The position numbers were made by a program, and so were the translations under genes. Below the pieces are notes generated by a model. That model ran no database searches, had not been told where the DNA came from, and was given only the letters and a program-made list of their open reading frames with translations. Source: Odontocerum albicorne (taxonomy: Eukaryota > Arthropoda > Insecta > Trichoptera > Odontoceridae). Taken from it: DNA of 64,000 bases. Each line of letters opens with the position of its first letter. Position 1 is the stretch's first letter. The stretch spans positions 9,705,850 through 9,769,849 of the forward strand of contig OX463859.1 of NCBI GenBank assembly GCA_949825065.1, written 5' to 3'. Shown piece after piece: positions 43,936 through 55,190 of the stretch.

Positions 43936-46389
43936 AAAGAATTATTTTCAGAAATCAATCACGAGTAAGAATTAATAAAAAGAATATAAAATTATTACGT
44001 GTATTTGAATTTAGTAGTGTTGAGTATAACCACCACTATCATCTTCGCAGTGACTGACAGAACAGAGAAGGCATTCAAATGGTTGATCTCAATAGAAAGA
44101 GCAATAAATGTCAAATTAAATTATGCCACTTGATATTATTGTATCAAGTGTGGGCCTTGTAGTCCAGGTGTCCTCAATCAATGGCATGTTGTTTTAATCA
44201 TTTTGTTAAAATAGTTCATTTATTAAAAATAATCACAGGTAGCTCTCGATTTAAGACGGTTTGATTTGTACCGATTCACAATAATGCCTGCTAGCTTGAT
44301 GTTTCAGCGAAAAGCTGCGGTTCCTATACCTAAGTCAGGTCTTAGGATTACCTCCCCATTTCAACAGAATTTCTCGGAACTGTTCCCCGTCTGACATGAG
44401 ACTTCTTATGGGAGAACAGGAAAATAGCCCAATTCCTTAAGCACATATTCTGTTGCAGATGTTTGTTTCACTTGAATATTTGCTGAGACGTCTGGTCACA
44501 TTGCCGCATGTTCTTAGTTCTCAAATAGTTCCACTCTCGTCTGGCTGCTGCAGCGCCATCAGTCAGATAACAAACACCTCTCCATCTCCCACAATCCAGG
44601 GCTACCTGCTGTCAGTCCTAGACACTATATAAAGTTCAACGCAGATACAATCCTTACATTTATTTCTCTGGCCTCTAACCTTTGGAGAGCGTAATTCTCA
44701 CCAAATTAACATTTTTCTTTTGACTGGAGTATAATGACTTCCTTCAGTTGTCCCTTGTTCTGAAATTCTCTAAGAAAATAAATAATCTCAATAGACAAAT
44801 TTGTAATTTTTGATTCGTACCAATCTAGTAGTCTCTTGTCTTAAAACATACTTAATTATAAAAATTTATACCTGAGCATTACCCAGTTTTCGAACATTTT
44901 GAATAAAATATATTCAATTTAAGTTAAATTAATTGGCTTTTTACGTAATTAGTAAAAAAATATGTAATTTTTTATTTCAATATATTTCACCAAATTTTTC
45001 AAAAAAAAAAAAAAAACAATTAGTATAACTACATTAAATGAGTGTACTTACCTCAATTTAATTTATTTATATTTATATAGTAGATATTCAAAAAAACTTT
45101 AATATTATACTTAGGTTTTGGTAAATTATAGGAAAGGTCTAAAAAAATATTTTTGTACTAAAGATAAAAATATTTCATTGAAACTTAGATTTAAACAACT
45201 CATGCTGATACTCCATCCCGGAGAAAAAAATATTAAGAACTCAAACAGTCTTGACATGTTTCGCGGTGGAAATTTGAAAATTATTGTAAAGGATTTTAAA
45301 AAGGGCAAAGAATGCCTGTTTATTTTAAGGTATACTTGAGAAGATAGCTGCACACCGGGCTAGATTTCCACTATATTAGTGACATATAGCCGTGTGGAGC
45401 TATCACCAAATATATATTATACATTTAGATACATTATAGCAAGCATCTGAATGTTGAATTAAATTATATATATATATATTTCAAAAGTTTTGACTCTGAT
45501 TTTTTTCCCTTCAATTTTTACATCCAATTAAAACTCCCAAATAATTTGTCAAGTATTCAGCTCCCTTTCAAAAAAGTTTCGGTAACCGAGCAATAGATGA
45601 CTGTTGCAGTTTTAAAAATTGAACACTTGTCAAAAACAAAGGTTTAATATGTCCCAGTTGAAAGTTGTGTTTTTTTTAATTACTCCACAATCATCCAAAA
45701 GAATGTGTATGTCTAACAACATCGCAAATAATGATGATCTGAAGACAGAACTCTTTGAATGGGTACTTATTTCAGACTGTTCATTCTTCCATGATGGCAT
45801 ATTGAAATTAGTGTAAATACGGACAGCGTGAACTCCACATTCATATCTCTGTAATGTAATTTTTTCACATACTTAATAAAGTTTTTAATGAAAATCGGAG
45901 TCAAAGATTTTGGGTGACACTAGTACAACATAGCAGAAGCTTAAAGTACTGTCGTAAATTTTTTTGGAGAAAGAAAACTTTATCAACAAAATTTGTACAA
46001 ATAAATTTTTATTTTCAAAAATGAAATAAAGATAATACCAAAATTTCTCTAATGGATTAATAATATTGTAATTATTTAGATAATATAAATTGTGATAAAA
46101 ATATCTTATTAGAAATTGCTGGACAGTTTCGATTCCGATTAAAAAAAAATCTTTCGTGGATATTTTAAAACACAACTAATATTTTGTACGTGCTTTTAAA
46201 ATTAAAGAATTTTTTGATTAAATCTTTTTAATTCTCACATTTTTCTACTTAAGTAATTCAATAACAGTTTAATATATCAACTAGTCATTATTTTCTTTTT
46301 TCTAAAGGATATTTAAAATCTTCTAAAATTCTGAATATTCAATAAATACAATTGTTTTTTTTTTTTTTTTCATTTTTCACAATTCAAAT
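43936..46389. other. 2.4-kb stretch without gene
   Basis: AT-rich. A moderately GC-richer part at 44260-44700 has short cct-rich words that look like decayed repeat DNA, but no family is recognised. Open frames at 45118, 45619 and 45885 show only A/T-driven composition. Confidence 0.5.
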
Positions 46390-46866
46390 AGGTTTACCTA
46401 TCAAAATAAGCCTTATCTCATTTCTTTGATACAAGGAAATATAGTAGCATTATTACGATACGTATTAAAAAATAATAATTTATTTCCGACATTAAAGTAA
46501 TTTTAAAAATGAATATCAGTTAAGTCAACTTTAACCCTCAATTTGATTTATTAGTGCAGAATTTTGAGCTATCCCAGTTAAAGATTTTTTAGATCATATA
46601 TTTTTCACAATTTGTAATAACTGAGTGTTCCGAGTCAATAAAAATTATATTCCTAGGTTTACCTATCAAAATAAGCCCTATCTCATTTCTTTGATACAAA
46701 GAAAGAGCATTATTACGATACGTATTAAAAAATAATAACTTATTTCAGACATTAAAGTAATTTTAAAAATGAATATCAGTTTAGTCAACTTTAACCCTCA
46801 ATTTGATTTATTAGTGCAGAATTTTGAGCTATCCCAGTTAAAGATTTTTTAGATCATATATTTTTA
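46390..46866. repeat. Direct duplication, about 215 bp, offset 265 bp
   Basis: 46390-46606 is repeated at 46655-46866: aggtttacctatcaaaataa, ttatctcatttctttgatac, attattacgatacgtattaa, tttaaccctcaatttgattt, gagctatcccagttaaagat. High identity with one 4-bp gap, so it is recent. Confidence 0.85.
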
Positions 46867-47822
46867 CATAGTTCAACATTTTATTACAACTATTTAAAAT
46901 ATACATTGAAAAATTATTTGGAGTAAACCTGGCTAAATCGATTATTTCACTTTTTTTTTTTTGTTACATATATAAGCTTTATAACATTTATTTTGGCTTT
47001 TCTTTTAATATATTTTTTAATACAATGTAAAGTTTAAAGAATTCATTTTAATTTTTAATTCTGCATTTTGTGATATAATTGATATAACAGTTTTCATATG
47101 TTTTTAACAATTTATTCACGATAATTAACGCATCAAATTATTTTTTAAATAGCTTTTTATATTTTGCTCATTCAAAAAGTATAGTTTATAAATAGTGTTG
47201 ACAAAGCTTAATAATTTATTGTGAATGTTTTAGTGATGTAAATATAAATCAGTTTACATTCTTTCCTGACCAAAATTATGTCATTTTATCGTTTGTTAAA
47301 CATCAGGAAATCAGAGTTATCTTGTTTAAACCATAGATACAAAACTTGAAGAAAAAAAATCCATTTATCTTAACTTAAATTTTGTGACAAATAACTCAAA
47401 ATTTATTTAAAACATTTGTAAGAAAGATGAAAATAATAAATAGTTTTTTTTATGCATTAGCATTTTGTATAAGAGACAATGAACTCTTTATATAGAATTT
47501 TTAATCAGAAATATTTTGGTAACATAAGCTATACATAGACAACTTTTTTCTCGAATGATGGCAGTGAACCTCCTATATACGACTATGAAGGATTATACGT
47601 CAGTGTCAAGTGATGACATAGATAGTCATAGTTTTTTTATGAAATTGATGAATGTATAAGATTACTTGTTAGATTTATAAATGATGCAAGTTTTTTCAAA
47701 GTAACTGTCAAATTTATTAGGTTGTTATTAATTATTATTTGCTTTTTTATAAGCTAATATTTCAATGTAGAAAAGGAGAAATAACATTTTATTTTTTTAA
47801 ACTCATTATACAATAATGGAAT
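46867..47822. other. AT-rich stretch
   Basis: No gene or repeat recognised. Confidence 0.5.
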
Positions 47823-47824
47823 TA

Positions 47825-48260
47825 CAGTAGTGTCGATTATCCATGGTAATTGAAAAACTCTCGAGCCTGGATAATAGAAAAACACGTTTAATTCAAATCA
47901 AGTTTTAATTGAGTTAAACATTTAAAGAGTTGAAATGTTACATAAATTTTGCTATGCAAGATGAGTACACGACAATATTTGACAGATACAACTGCGGAAC
48001 GCCGGTATTATATCACGACAATTACATTGGGAAGCCTCGGATAAATGTGAATTTACTATCGTTAGTTGATTGGTTTAATGTCAACCGTAGATTTTATACC
48101 AGTTTAGGTTCTTGCTTTGTAATTTTCATAATGTGGACATTTATTAAAAATTTGGAAAAATTCTTTTTCGGGATTACTCAAAAAACAAAAAATTGTTCTA
48201 CAGAAGAACCACGGTTAATCCAACTCACAGATAATTGAGCTACAGATCGGCACTCTACTG
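47825..48260 (+). mobile_element. Tigger/pogo-like MITE carrying a 102-residue open frame
   Basis: 436 bp with TA on both sides and ends cagtagtgtcgattatcc and the complement of cagtagagtgccgatctg. CAGTA-start ends followed by cgattatcc and TA targets are typical of pogo/Tigger elements. The open frame 47930-48238 starts MKCYINFAMQDEYTTIFDRY and has a hydrophobic segment (SLGSCFVIFIMWTFI). It ends inside the right terminal repeat (EPRLIQLTDN), so it is probably not a real gene. Confidence 0.7.
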
Positions 48261-49474
48261 TAATATTTCTGTAGCAGTTGTCAAAATGTAATTTGGCTGT
48301 TCTTACAGACATATATTAATTTCTCTACGTTTTTGATTGATTTTTTTGTTTCAAAACAAGAAAAAAAGATGTCACTCTGAATTAATGCAAGTAAAGAAAA
48401 TTGACTGATATTTTTTGGTGGTGCTCGAAATGTGGATTGTATATTTTAAGGTTTGCGACTTTAGAGTGACATTTAACAATTTGGAATATATTTTATCTTG
48501 ATTTTGTTTACTTAACTGATTTGGTCAGGAATGATGTACGAGTATTAAAAAAAATTATAACCATCGATAGAAACATTTATTATTGATCATAAATAATGTT
48601 TGATAAATCAGTGTTTTATATAGGACATTTTTTATACCAATTACTGCTAAAAAAAAAAGAAGATATTCAAGCTTTACATCACAAATCATTCGAAATTCAT
48701 TGTAAACTTATAAATAATCAAATTGTATAAAAAAAATATAATGTATTCAGTGAATTGTAGATTTTTGAGTTATTAGTAAAAAAAATTCAGTGAAAACAAA
48801 ATTATTTCCATGTTAGAATTATGTCCAGCACATTTGTTAAATTGGATTATATATATTGTAAAAAAAAAAACTAGTTTTAATACTGACAATATGCAAAAAG
48901 CAAAAATATTAAATTTAAGAGTAGTAGTTGCTCATGAATCAATTAAAAAAAATTTATAAGTTGCTCATTAATCAATTTTCAAATGCAATTTTGTCAATCT
49001 GTATTTCTTCATTCTAAGACTAATTTATAAATTTAATATTCACTACTAAAATATATGTTTAACATATCCGTTTATTGTTCAACTCTTAAAATATCTTATG
49101 TACATACGTAGAATCTGAATAAAAATACCATAAACAATATTAAAACAAGTTTTTTTGTGAAATACAGTTTACATTTGTGAGTAAAATAAGAATTTATTAT
49201 TTCCAAGACTCTGTTTACATCGGTTAAGAAAAAATATATTTTGTATGCTTGGTAAAAGTAAAAGACAAAATTTTCTTTGTAATCCTAGTGCACAAAATAT
49301 GTTTTTTTTTCTTTTAAATATAGGACCATATGCGATTCTATTTTATATTTAGTTGATGTATATTAATTAAACACGATAGTTGGACAGATTTATGGCTCCT
49401 ACGAAACCCTTGTTAAATATTATTTTAAAATGTCTTATTTTGTTATATAAAAAAATTAACTTTTGATTGAATCA
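48261..49474. other. 1.2-kb AT-rich stretch
   Basis: A/T-rich with poly-A runs. No feature seen. Confidence 0.55.
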
Positions 49475-49478
49475 TTAA

Positions 49479-49693
49479 CCCTTTCGCTGTTGATTTTTTT
49501 ACTTTTAGGACTGGATTTAGTTCTAGCTTCGAAAATCAAAACTCTCTTATTTTGTTTACTGCAGACTTCTGTATATGATACAACACAATGGGACAAGTCT
49601 TAGGCACAAATAAGTAATGGTTATAAATTTATAAAATGGCCAGAATCGGATCCAGTAATGATTTGATTATAACTGGGGCTCGCAGTGAATTGG
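49479..49693. mobile_element. TTAA MITE, family D (piggyBac type)
   Basis: 215 bp between TTAA at 49475-49478 and TTAA at 49694-49697. Ends ccctttcgctgttg and the complement of ccaattcactgcgag are imperfect inverted repeats, and resemble family C (ttcgctg/ttcactg). Confidence 0.65.
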
Positions 49694-49697
49694 TTAA

Positions 49698-50859
49698 ACA
49701 AAAATCGCAGAAATACACCCTTTGTTGTCATTTTTTAAATATTGATTGTTAAATGCAATGATTTTGTGAAATTTGAAACTGATGTCAATTACATGCCTAA
49801 ATGTGTGCTTGTAAAAAAGAGACTGTCCTTTGGCATCTCTTGTTGTAGTTTTTTTCTTTTGTATAGCCATTTCACGTTTCAAGATTAATTATTACGAACA
49901 TATTTTGTTGTCACGAGAAGGATTTCACTCCAATAATATTATAAAATGTTGCGAAGAAATGCAAAGATAAATAAAGTTATTTGTTATAGTATCTCTGAGT
50001 TTTATTTCTTCATTGTTTCAATCAAAACTTCCTCATTACTGCAAAATAAAATTGTTTTAAAATTTGGACACAAAAAGTTTTATCTTATAATATTTTGGAT
50101 ACATCTTTGAGGAGTCAATTCTGGCAGGTTAAGCATTCATCCAATGGAGTGACTATCTAAACAAAGTAGCGGGATGCTCATTTCAGCAGGCACTACATAG
50201 GGAAAAATATTGCTTGTACTGGAGAGAGATGGATGAAGATCATGGTGATCATGATTTAAAAAAATGAGGGAACAACTAAGAAGAACAAAATTACATCAAA
50301 ACATTTGACATACTTATTAAAATTTGTTAACAACTTTGTAGAAGAACGATTTTAGAAATTTTCTATGTAAGGGAATTAAAAATTCAAGAGCATAAAACAC
50401 GTACATGATGAAAATACTGGTGAATACACTGGTGAAAATTTAAATAAAGCTTTTCATTTATATATTTATTTGCACACTTTCTTAGTCCAATTCTCTGGAT
50501 CTATTTGACATCCTATCAGTACTAACCCAACACTTGAGTATGTGTTAAAAACAAATTAACCCAACACTTGATATGTGTTAAAAACAACTTGAGTATGTGT
50601 TAAAAACATACTCAAGTAGTCTAGACGTTGACGTGTGTGATTTTAAAGCTGAGAGTTATCGCTGATCTGTGAGTGTTCCAAGAATAGTGAGTAGTTTATC
50701 CAGTGCTATCAAACACTATATTTATCAACACGAAAATTACTCATACAGGAAGAGAAAGAGAGAGAAGGAATAAAAAAAATTATAAATGTATACTGTTCTG
50801 ACAGTGGATAAAAAACAATATTACGAGTATATTTTTCTTATTTGCAGTGTAACTTCTTA
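49698..50859. other. Stretch without gene
   Basis: AT-rich. A small local repeat at about 50525-50620 repeats caacacttga(g)tatgtgttaa and gtgttaaaaaca three times. Nothing else. Confidence 0.55.
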
Positions 50860-50975
50860 GACAAATCGTAGGAGATATATGAGACGGTGTATGGATGTAG
50901 AAGAGGCGAAGGATCTGTGTCAAGATAGGAGAAGCTCGTGCCCTGTCCTTTCTGCTTGCACTGACAGGGAAATAA
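50860..50975 (+). repeat. LINE-A 3' coding end fragment
   Basis: aatcgtaggagatatatgag, gtatggatgtagaagaggcg and tgcactgacagggaaataac are the terminal part of LINE-A. It directly precedes the 5'-truncated LINE. Confidence 0.7.
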
Positions 50976-51251
50976 CATGTATTTATGTATTCTATTTAAT
51001 AAATCATTGGTAGAAGGTCGATTTCCACAAATATGGAAATCAAGTTTTCTCACGCCAATATACAAGAAAGGTGACAAAAGCGATGTTTCAAATTATAGAC
51101 CGATTTGTATACAATCAACGATTCCTAAATTATTCGAGAGCCTTATCCTAGACAAAATTGTTGATTCTATTCGCAATATTATTATCACTCAACAGCATGG
51201 ATTTATTTCAGGTAGATCCACACTGACTAATCTACTCGAATGTGAAAACTA

Positions 51252-52539
51252 TTGGGTGTACAAATAAGTCACCGCCGTTTGACAAAAGTTGGCGCCACCA
51301 GTAAGTTATGGTTAAAATTGTCAGATGTAAAATGTCATTATCGTAAGGTTGGACATCTGTCAACAACATGACCTTGAAATATTAGTGAATTTTTATCAGT
51401 ATAACATATTTTTTTGTGTTCGAAAATGTCAAGTTTTGAGCCGAATAAGCGTCACTTGCGGGAACTTTTGATTTACTTCTTCAATTTGAAGAAATCTGCA
51501 GCTGAGGCGCATCGATTGCTTGTAGAAGCATATGGTGAGGCTGCCTTAAGTGAGAGAAGTTGTCGTGAGTGGTTTCAAAAGTTTAAGAACGGTGAATTTG
51601 ACATCGAAGACAAAGAACGTAGCGGAAGGCCGAAAGTGTACGAAGACGCGGAATTGGAAGTATTATTGGATCAAGATTCGTGCCAAACGCAAGAAGAACT
51701 TGCACTTACATTAGGAGTGACTCAACAAGCAATTTCACATAGGTTGAAATCATTGGGAATGATTCAAAAACAAGGAAATTGGGTTCCATATGAACTGACA
51801 CCGAGAAACGTTGAACGCCGATTTTCCACATGTGAAATGCTGCTTGCCAGGCATAAACGAAAGGGTTTTCTGCACCGTATAGTCACTGGTGATGAAAAAT
51901 GGATCCACTATGATAATCCAAAAAGGAAGAAATCATGGGGAACCCCTGGCCATGCTTCAACATCTACAGCTAAGCCAAATATTCATGGAAAAAAACTCTT
52001 GTTGTGTATTTGGTGGGATCAGCTTGGTGTCGTGTATTATGAGTTGCTCAAACCGAACGAAACCATTGCTGGGGCTGTCTACCGAGCACAATTGATGAGA
52101 TTGAGTCGAGCACTCGAGGAAAAGCGCGCCCACTGCTACTCCAGACACGACAAAATTATTCTCCTGCATGATAATGCTCGTCCACATGTTGCGGCGCCGG
52201 TCAAAACCTATTTGGAAACACTCAATTGGGAAGTTTTACCCCACCCGCCGTATTCACCAGACATTGCGCCTTCTGATTTCCACTTGTTTCGATCAATGAC
52301 GCATGGCCTGTCTGAGCAGCACTTCACATCATATGAAGATACCAAAAATTGGGTCGATTCGTGGATAGCCTCAAAAGATGAATCATTTTTCCGACGCGGT
52401 ATCCGTATGCTGCCAGAAAGATGGGAAAAAGTAGTGGCAAGCGATGGGCAATACTTCGAATAAAACATGAGGTTCCGTTCTTTCACAATAAATGCCCAAT
52501 TTTTGATAAAAAACGGCGGAAACTTATTTGTACACCTAA
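51252..52539 (+). mobile_element. Mariner transposon, mauritiana-type, apparently intact
   Basis: 1288 bp with TA at 51250-51251 and 52540-52541. Ends are inverted repeats of about 29 bp (ttgggtgtacaaataagt at the left, complement ttaggtgtacaaataagt at the right, both followed by ccgccgttt after two to three variable bases). A single uninterrupted transposase gene is inside. ITR sequence, size and protein all match the mauritiana (Mos1-like) group. Confidence 0.97.
51426..52463 (+). CDS. Mariner transposase, 345 residues, DD34D complete
   Basis: Cut-and-paste transposase of the mariner family. I take the ATG at 51426 (MSSFEPNK), because it gives 345 residues as in Mos1; an in-frame ATG lies 12 bases upstream (51414). 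N-terminal helix-turn-helix DNA-binding region spans about residues 1-112 (SERSCREWFQKFKNGEFDIE, TQEELALTLGVTQQAISHRL). Linker motif WVPYEL is at 119-124. The catalytic aspartates are D156 (TGDEKW), D249 (LHDN) and D284 (SPDIAPSD), with 34 residues between the last two. The protein ends DGQYFE. No stop, frameshift or missing key residue is visible, so it could be active. It interrupts a LINE reverse transcriptase. Confidence 0.96.
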   Translation: MSSFEPNKRHLRELLIYFFNLKKSAAEAHRLLVEAYGEAALSERSCREWFQKFKNGEFDIEDKERSGRPKVYEDAELEVLLDQDSCQTQEELALTLGVTQQAISHRLKSLGMIQKQGNWVPYELTPRNVERRFSTCEMLLARHKRKGFLHRIVTGDEKWIHYDNPKRKKSWGTPGHASTSTAKPNIHGKKLLLCIWWDQLGVVYYELLKPNETIAGAVYRAQLMRLSRALEEKRAHCYSRHDKIILLHDNARPHVAAPVKTYLETLNWEVLPHPPYSPDIAPSDFHLFRSMTHGLSEQHFTSYEDTKNWVDSWIASKDESFFRRGIRMLPERWEKVVASDGQYFE

Positions 52540-54265
52540 TATATTTTCAATTCATTCTCAAATGGAAAACAAGTGGACTCAATTTACACAGATTTCAGTA
52601 AAGCATTTGAAAAAGTATCACATAATATACTATTAAGTAAACTAAAAGCTTTAGGAATAGTTAGTCCGCTCTTAGACTGGATCGAAAGCTACATTAAAAA
52701 CCGAATACTTACTGTCAAAATCGATGGTTGTCTTTCATATCCCTTCACAGCTACAAGCGGTGTACCCCAAGGATCGCATCTAGGATCAATATTATTTCTC
52801 TTATTCGTTAATGATATAGTTGACACACTTAGTGATGTAGAGATTTTACTTTTTGCTGATGATTTAAAAATGTTCAAAGTCATAAATAATACTGCTGGTT
52901 GCCGTAAATTACAAGAAAATTTAAATAAATTACAACAATGGTGTACCACCAATAAACTGCACTTAAACCTGAGTAAATGTGAGTCCATTAGTTTTTATAG
53001 AAATAAAAATTCAATAAATCAGGAGTATTCACTAAATCAATATATATTAAAACTTGTAGCTTCTATAAGGGACTTAGGAATTATATTTGATGAAAAACTT
53101 TCATTTATAGAACATGTGAACAAAATCACTCGGGAGAGTTAAAAAATCTTGGGATTTGTACTAAGAACTGCCCAACATTTCTCGGATTTTCGAACATTAA
53201 AACTACTGTACTGCTCTTTGATACGTAGCCGCCTTGACTACAACTCATCAATATGGTCTCCTCGTTACGCCGCCTATGTACAAACTTTAGAATGTGTACA
53301 AAACAAATTTCTAAGATTCATAAATTTTAAACTTGGAATACCACATGAACAAAGAAATTATCCCAACTTATTAAATGCAATGAAACTCTTGAAGCTGTGT
53401 GACAGAAGAAAAACAGCAGATAAAGTACTGCTATACAAAATCATTCACTCAGTGATTGATGCACCTCACTTACTCACAAGTATTTAATTTCGTATTCCCA
53501 CTGGATCCACAAGACAGCTCAATCCCTTTTATACCGAAAATTGCTATACTATAATTATAAAATCATTTATAATTATAAAATCAACTCCTCTATAATTCGT
53601 ATGCAAAGACTTGGAAACGAGTTTTGCAACAATTTAGATATTTTCAATATAAGTATATATAGTATTCGCCAGAATATCACAACAATATTTAGAAATAGCT
53701 ACTAACTTTGTGCTCTCCTTTATTAATATAAATAACGTAATATAAACAAAACATTAAGGACAATACTTTGCCTCTGGAGTTGAGTAACCCTGCATCAACA
53801 TGTATGAAGGTTTTAATTCTGCAAAATAACTTGCATCTCGTTCTACTAATGAGGCCATGTTTTTTCTATGCCTATCTCAATATCTATCCATAAAATTCCC
53901 ACAAAATTCTCAAAAAATCCAATATTTGTTCTATGTAAGCGTTATTCCACTAAAAACAAATCTGAGTTCTTTACCTCTACAAAATAAGTCTTCGACAATT
54001 ACGTAAGTCTGCTTGGTGAAGTTTGGTAATATTTTGTGGTATACTCGTACATACATAACATATATTAAACTTAAATATACATATAATTATTAAATAATTT
54101 TAAACAATGACTGTAATTTATTATTACTACTGCTTTTTGTATCTTCATGTTAGTTGAAGATAAAGTTGTATTATTTGTTAATAATTTTAAGTACTTTATA
54201 ACCTGTCATATGTTCATTTGTATATAAAGACACTGTTGTGTCGTTAATTAAATAAATAAATAAAT

Positions 54266-54590
54266 AAGTATACAGTGTAATCTGGCAGGCATATTTTCAT
54301 TTGGCGACTGATTGAATCACAAATCCGATGTGATATATTATGTATGTGAATAGTTTGACTTTTGCTGCACCGGGAAAAAAGGAATTTATGTTGACAACAT
54401 ATTCATTATGTATGCCAATAAAACTGCAAAAAATGGTCAGTCAAACATACAAATGAACTTAGACATCGTTTTAAATGGAATCATATTAAAAAATTAAATA
54501 TTCTGGACAAAATGAAAATACGAATATAAATGAGTGTTTCTGTATCTGACTTGGTAAACTATTGAATTAATAATTATATATAACAACACC
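54266..54590. other. Spacer after LINE tail
   Basis: Begins with a SINE-T-like scrap (gtatacagtgtaatctggca). The rest is AT-rich. Confidence 0.45.
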
Positions 54591-54596
54591 TAGATC

Positions 54597-54775
54597 TATG
54601 GTTGGATCAAGTGTACGATATTTTGGAAGAAGAAAATGTTAAGTCAGAGGATCGTAGGAGCTGTATGAGAAGATATATTGATGTAGAAGAAGCGAAATAT
54701 GTGTGTTGTGATAGGAAAGTTTGGCGTTCTCTCTTATCTGTTTACCCCAATAGGGAAATGGCGTGTTGGTATGTT
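54597..54775 (+). repeat. LINE-A 3' coding end
   Basis: Open: MDQVYDILEEENVKSEDRRS, CMRRYIDVEEAKYVCCDRKV, WRSLLSVYPNREMACW. This is the best preserved reading of the last part of the LINE-A ORF in the window. Confidence 0.75.
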
Positions 54776-55188
54776 TGTATGTACTAGATCTATCTGAAAC
54801 ACTGAATTTAGTCCGAAGTGAAAAAATGTATCATTTAAAAACAGATATCGTCCAAATTGTATATTATTGTCGATAATAATTTAGATAGTTCCGATTTATA
54901 ATAACAGATGTCACACTATTTTTACTTCTGTAAATAAAATGATGCGTGCACTGTAATAATTAAATTATAAAATTGAAATCCTTTTTTCTATCCACTTTCT
55001 GACATGAACATCGTGTTAAATAAATCAGAGCGCAAGTTTCTATGTGTATGTTATCATTTTGCACAGATAAGTATCAGTCAATCGGTGATTTTAAACCCTT
55101 TAAAATGTCAGTTAAATCTATTATACTTTGAGTATGTTTGCTTTGTTAATATAAATTTGGTTCAAAGGTTGCAGAATGACGTAAGATA
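54776..55188. other. AT-rich spacer
   Basis: No feature recognised; short frame at 55004 looks like chance. Confidence 0.5.
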
Positions 55189-55190
55189 TA

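Larger units (their letters stand above)
50980..53705 (+). pseudogene. LINE reverse transcriptase, interrupted and with stops
   Basis: Left part (50977-51250): EGRFPQIWKSSFLTPIYKKG, DKSDVSNYRPICI, QQHGFISGRST, the finger region of a non-LTR RT. Right part (52542 on): IYTDFSKAFEKVSHNILLSK, TATSGVPQGSHLGSILFLLF, VNDI, EILLFADDLKMF (catalytic FADD), KCESISF, DLGIIFDEKLSF. A TAA at 53140-53142 follows KITRES, and reading continues in frame with KILGFVLRTAQHFSDF, SRLDYNSSIWSP. A second TAA follows LLTSI at 53485, and recognisable codons go on to about 53705. Only two nonsense changes besides the mariner, so the copy is fairly young. Confidence 0.88.
50978..54265 (+). mobile_element. Non-LTR retrotransposon (5'-truncated), split by a mariner
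   Basis: The reverse transcriptase part of a LINE is followed by a 3' region and an (aaat)n tail (aataaataaataaataag at about 54250). Clade not settled; jockey/CR1-like by RT motifs. Interrupted at 51252-52539 by an intact mariner. With one TA in place of mariner plus duplication, the reading frame continues without a break (…CEN at the left, IFNSFSNGKQVDSIYTDFSK at the right). The 5' end (endonuclease and N-terminal RT) is missing. Confidence 0.88.

Noticed and set aside
45118..46175. Three open frames of 65-96 residues
   Set aside because: Composition fully explained by A/T richness (K, N, I, F, L, Y); no motif and no splice context.
51957..52486. - strand open frames over the mariner transposase
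   Set aside because: Shadows of the intact + strand transposase.
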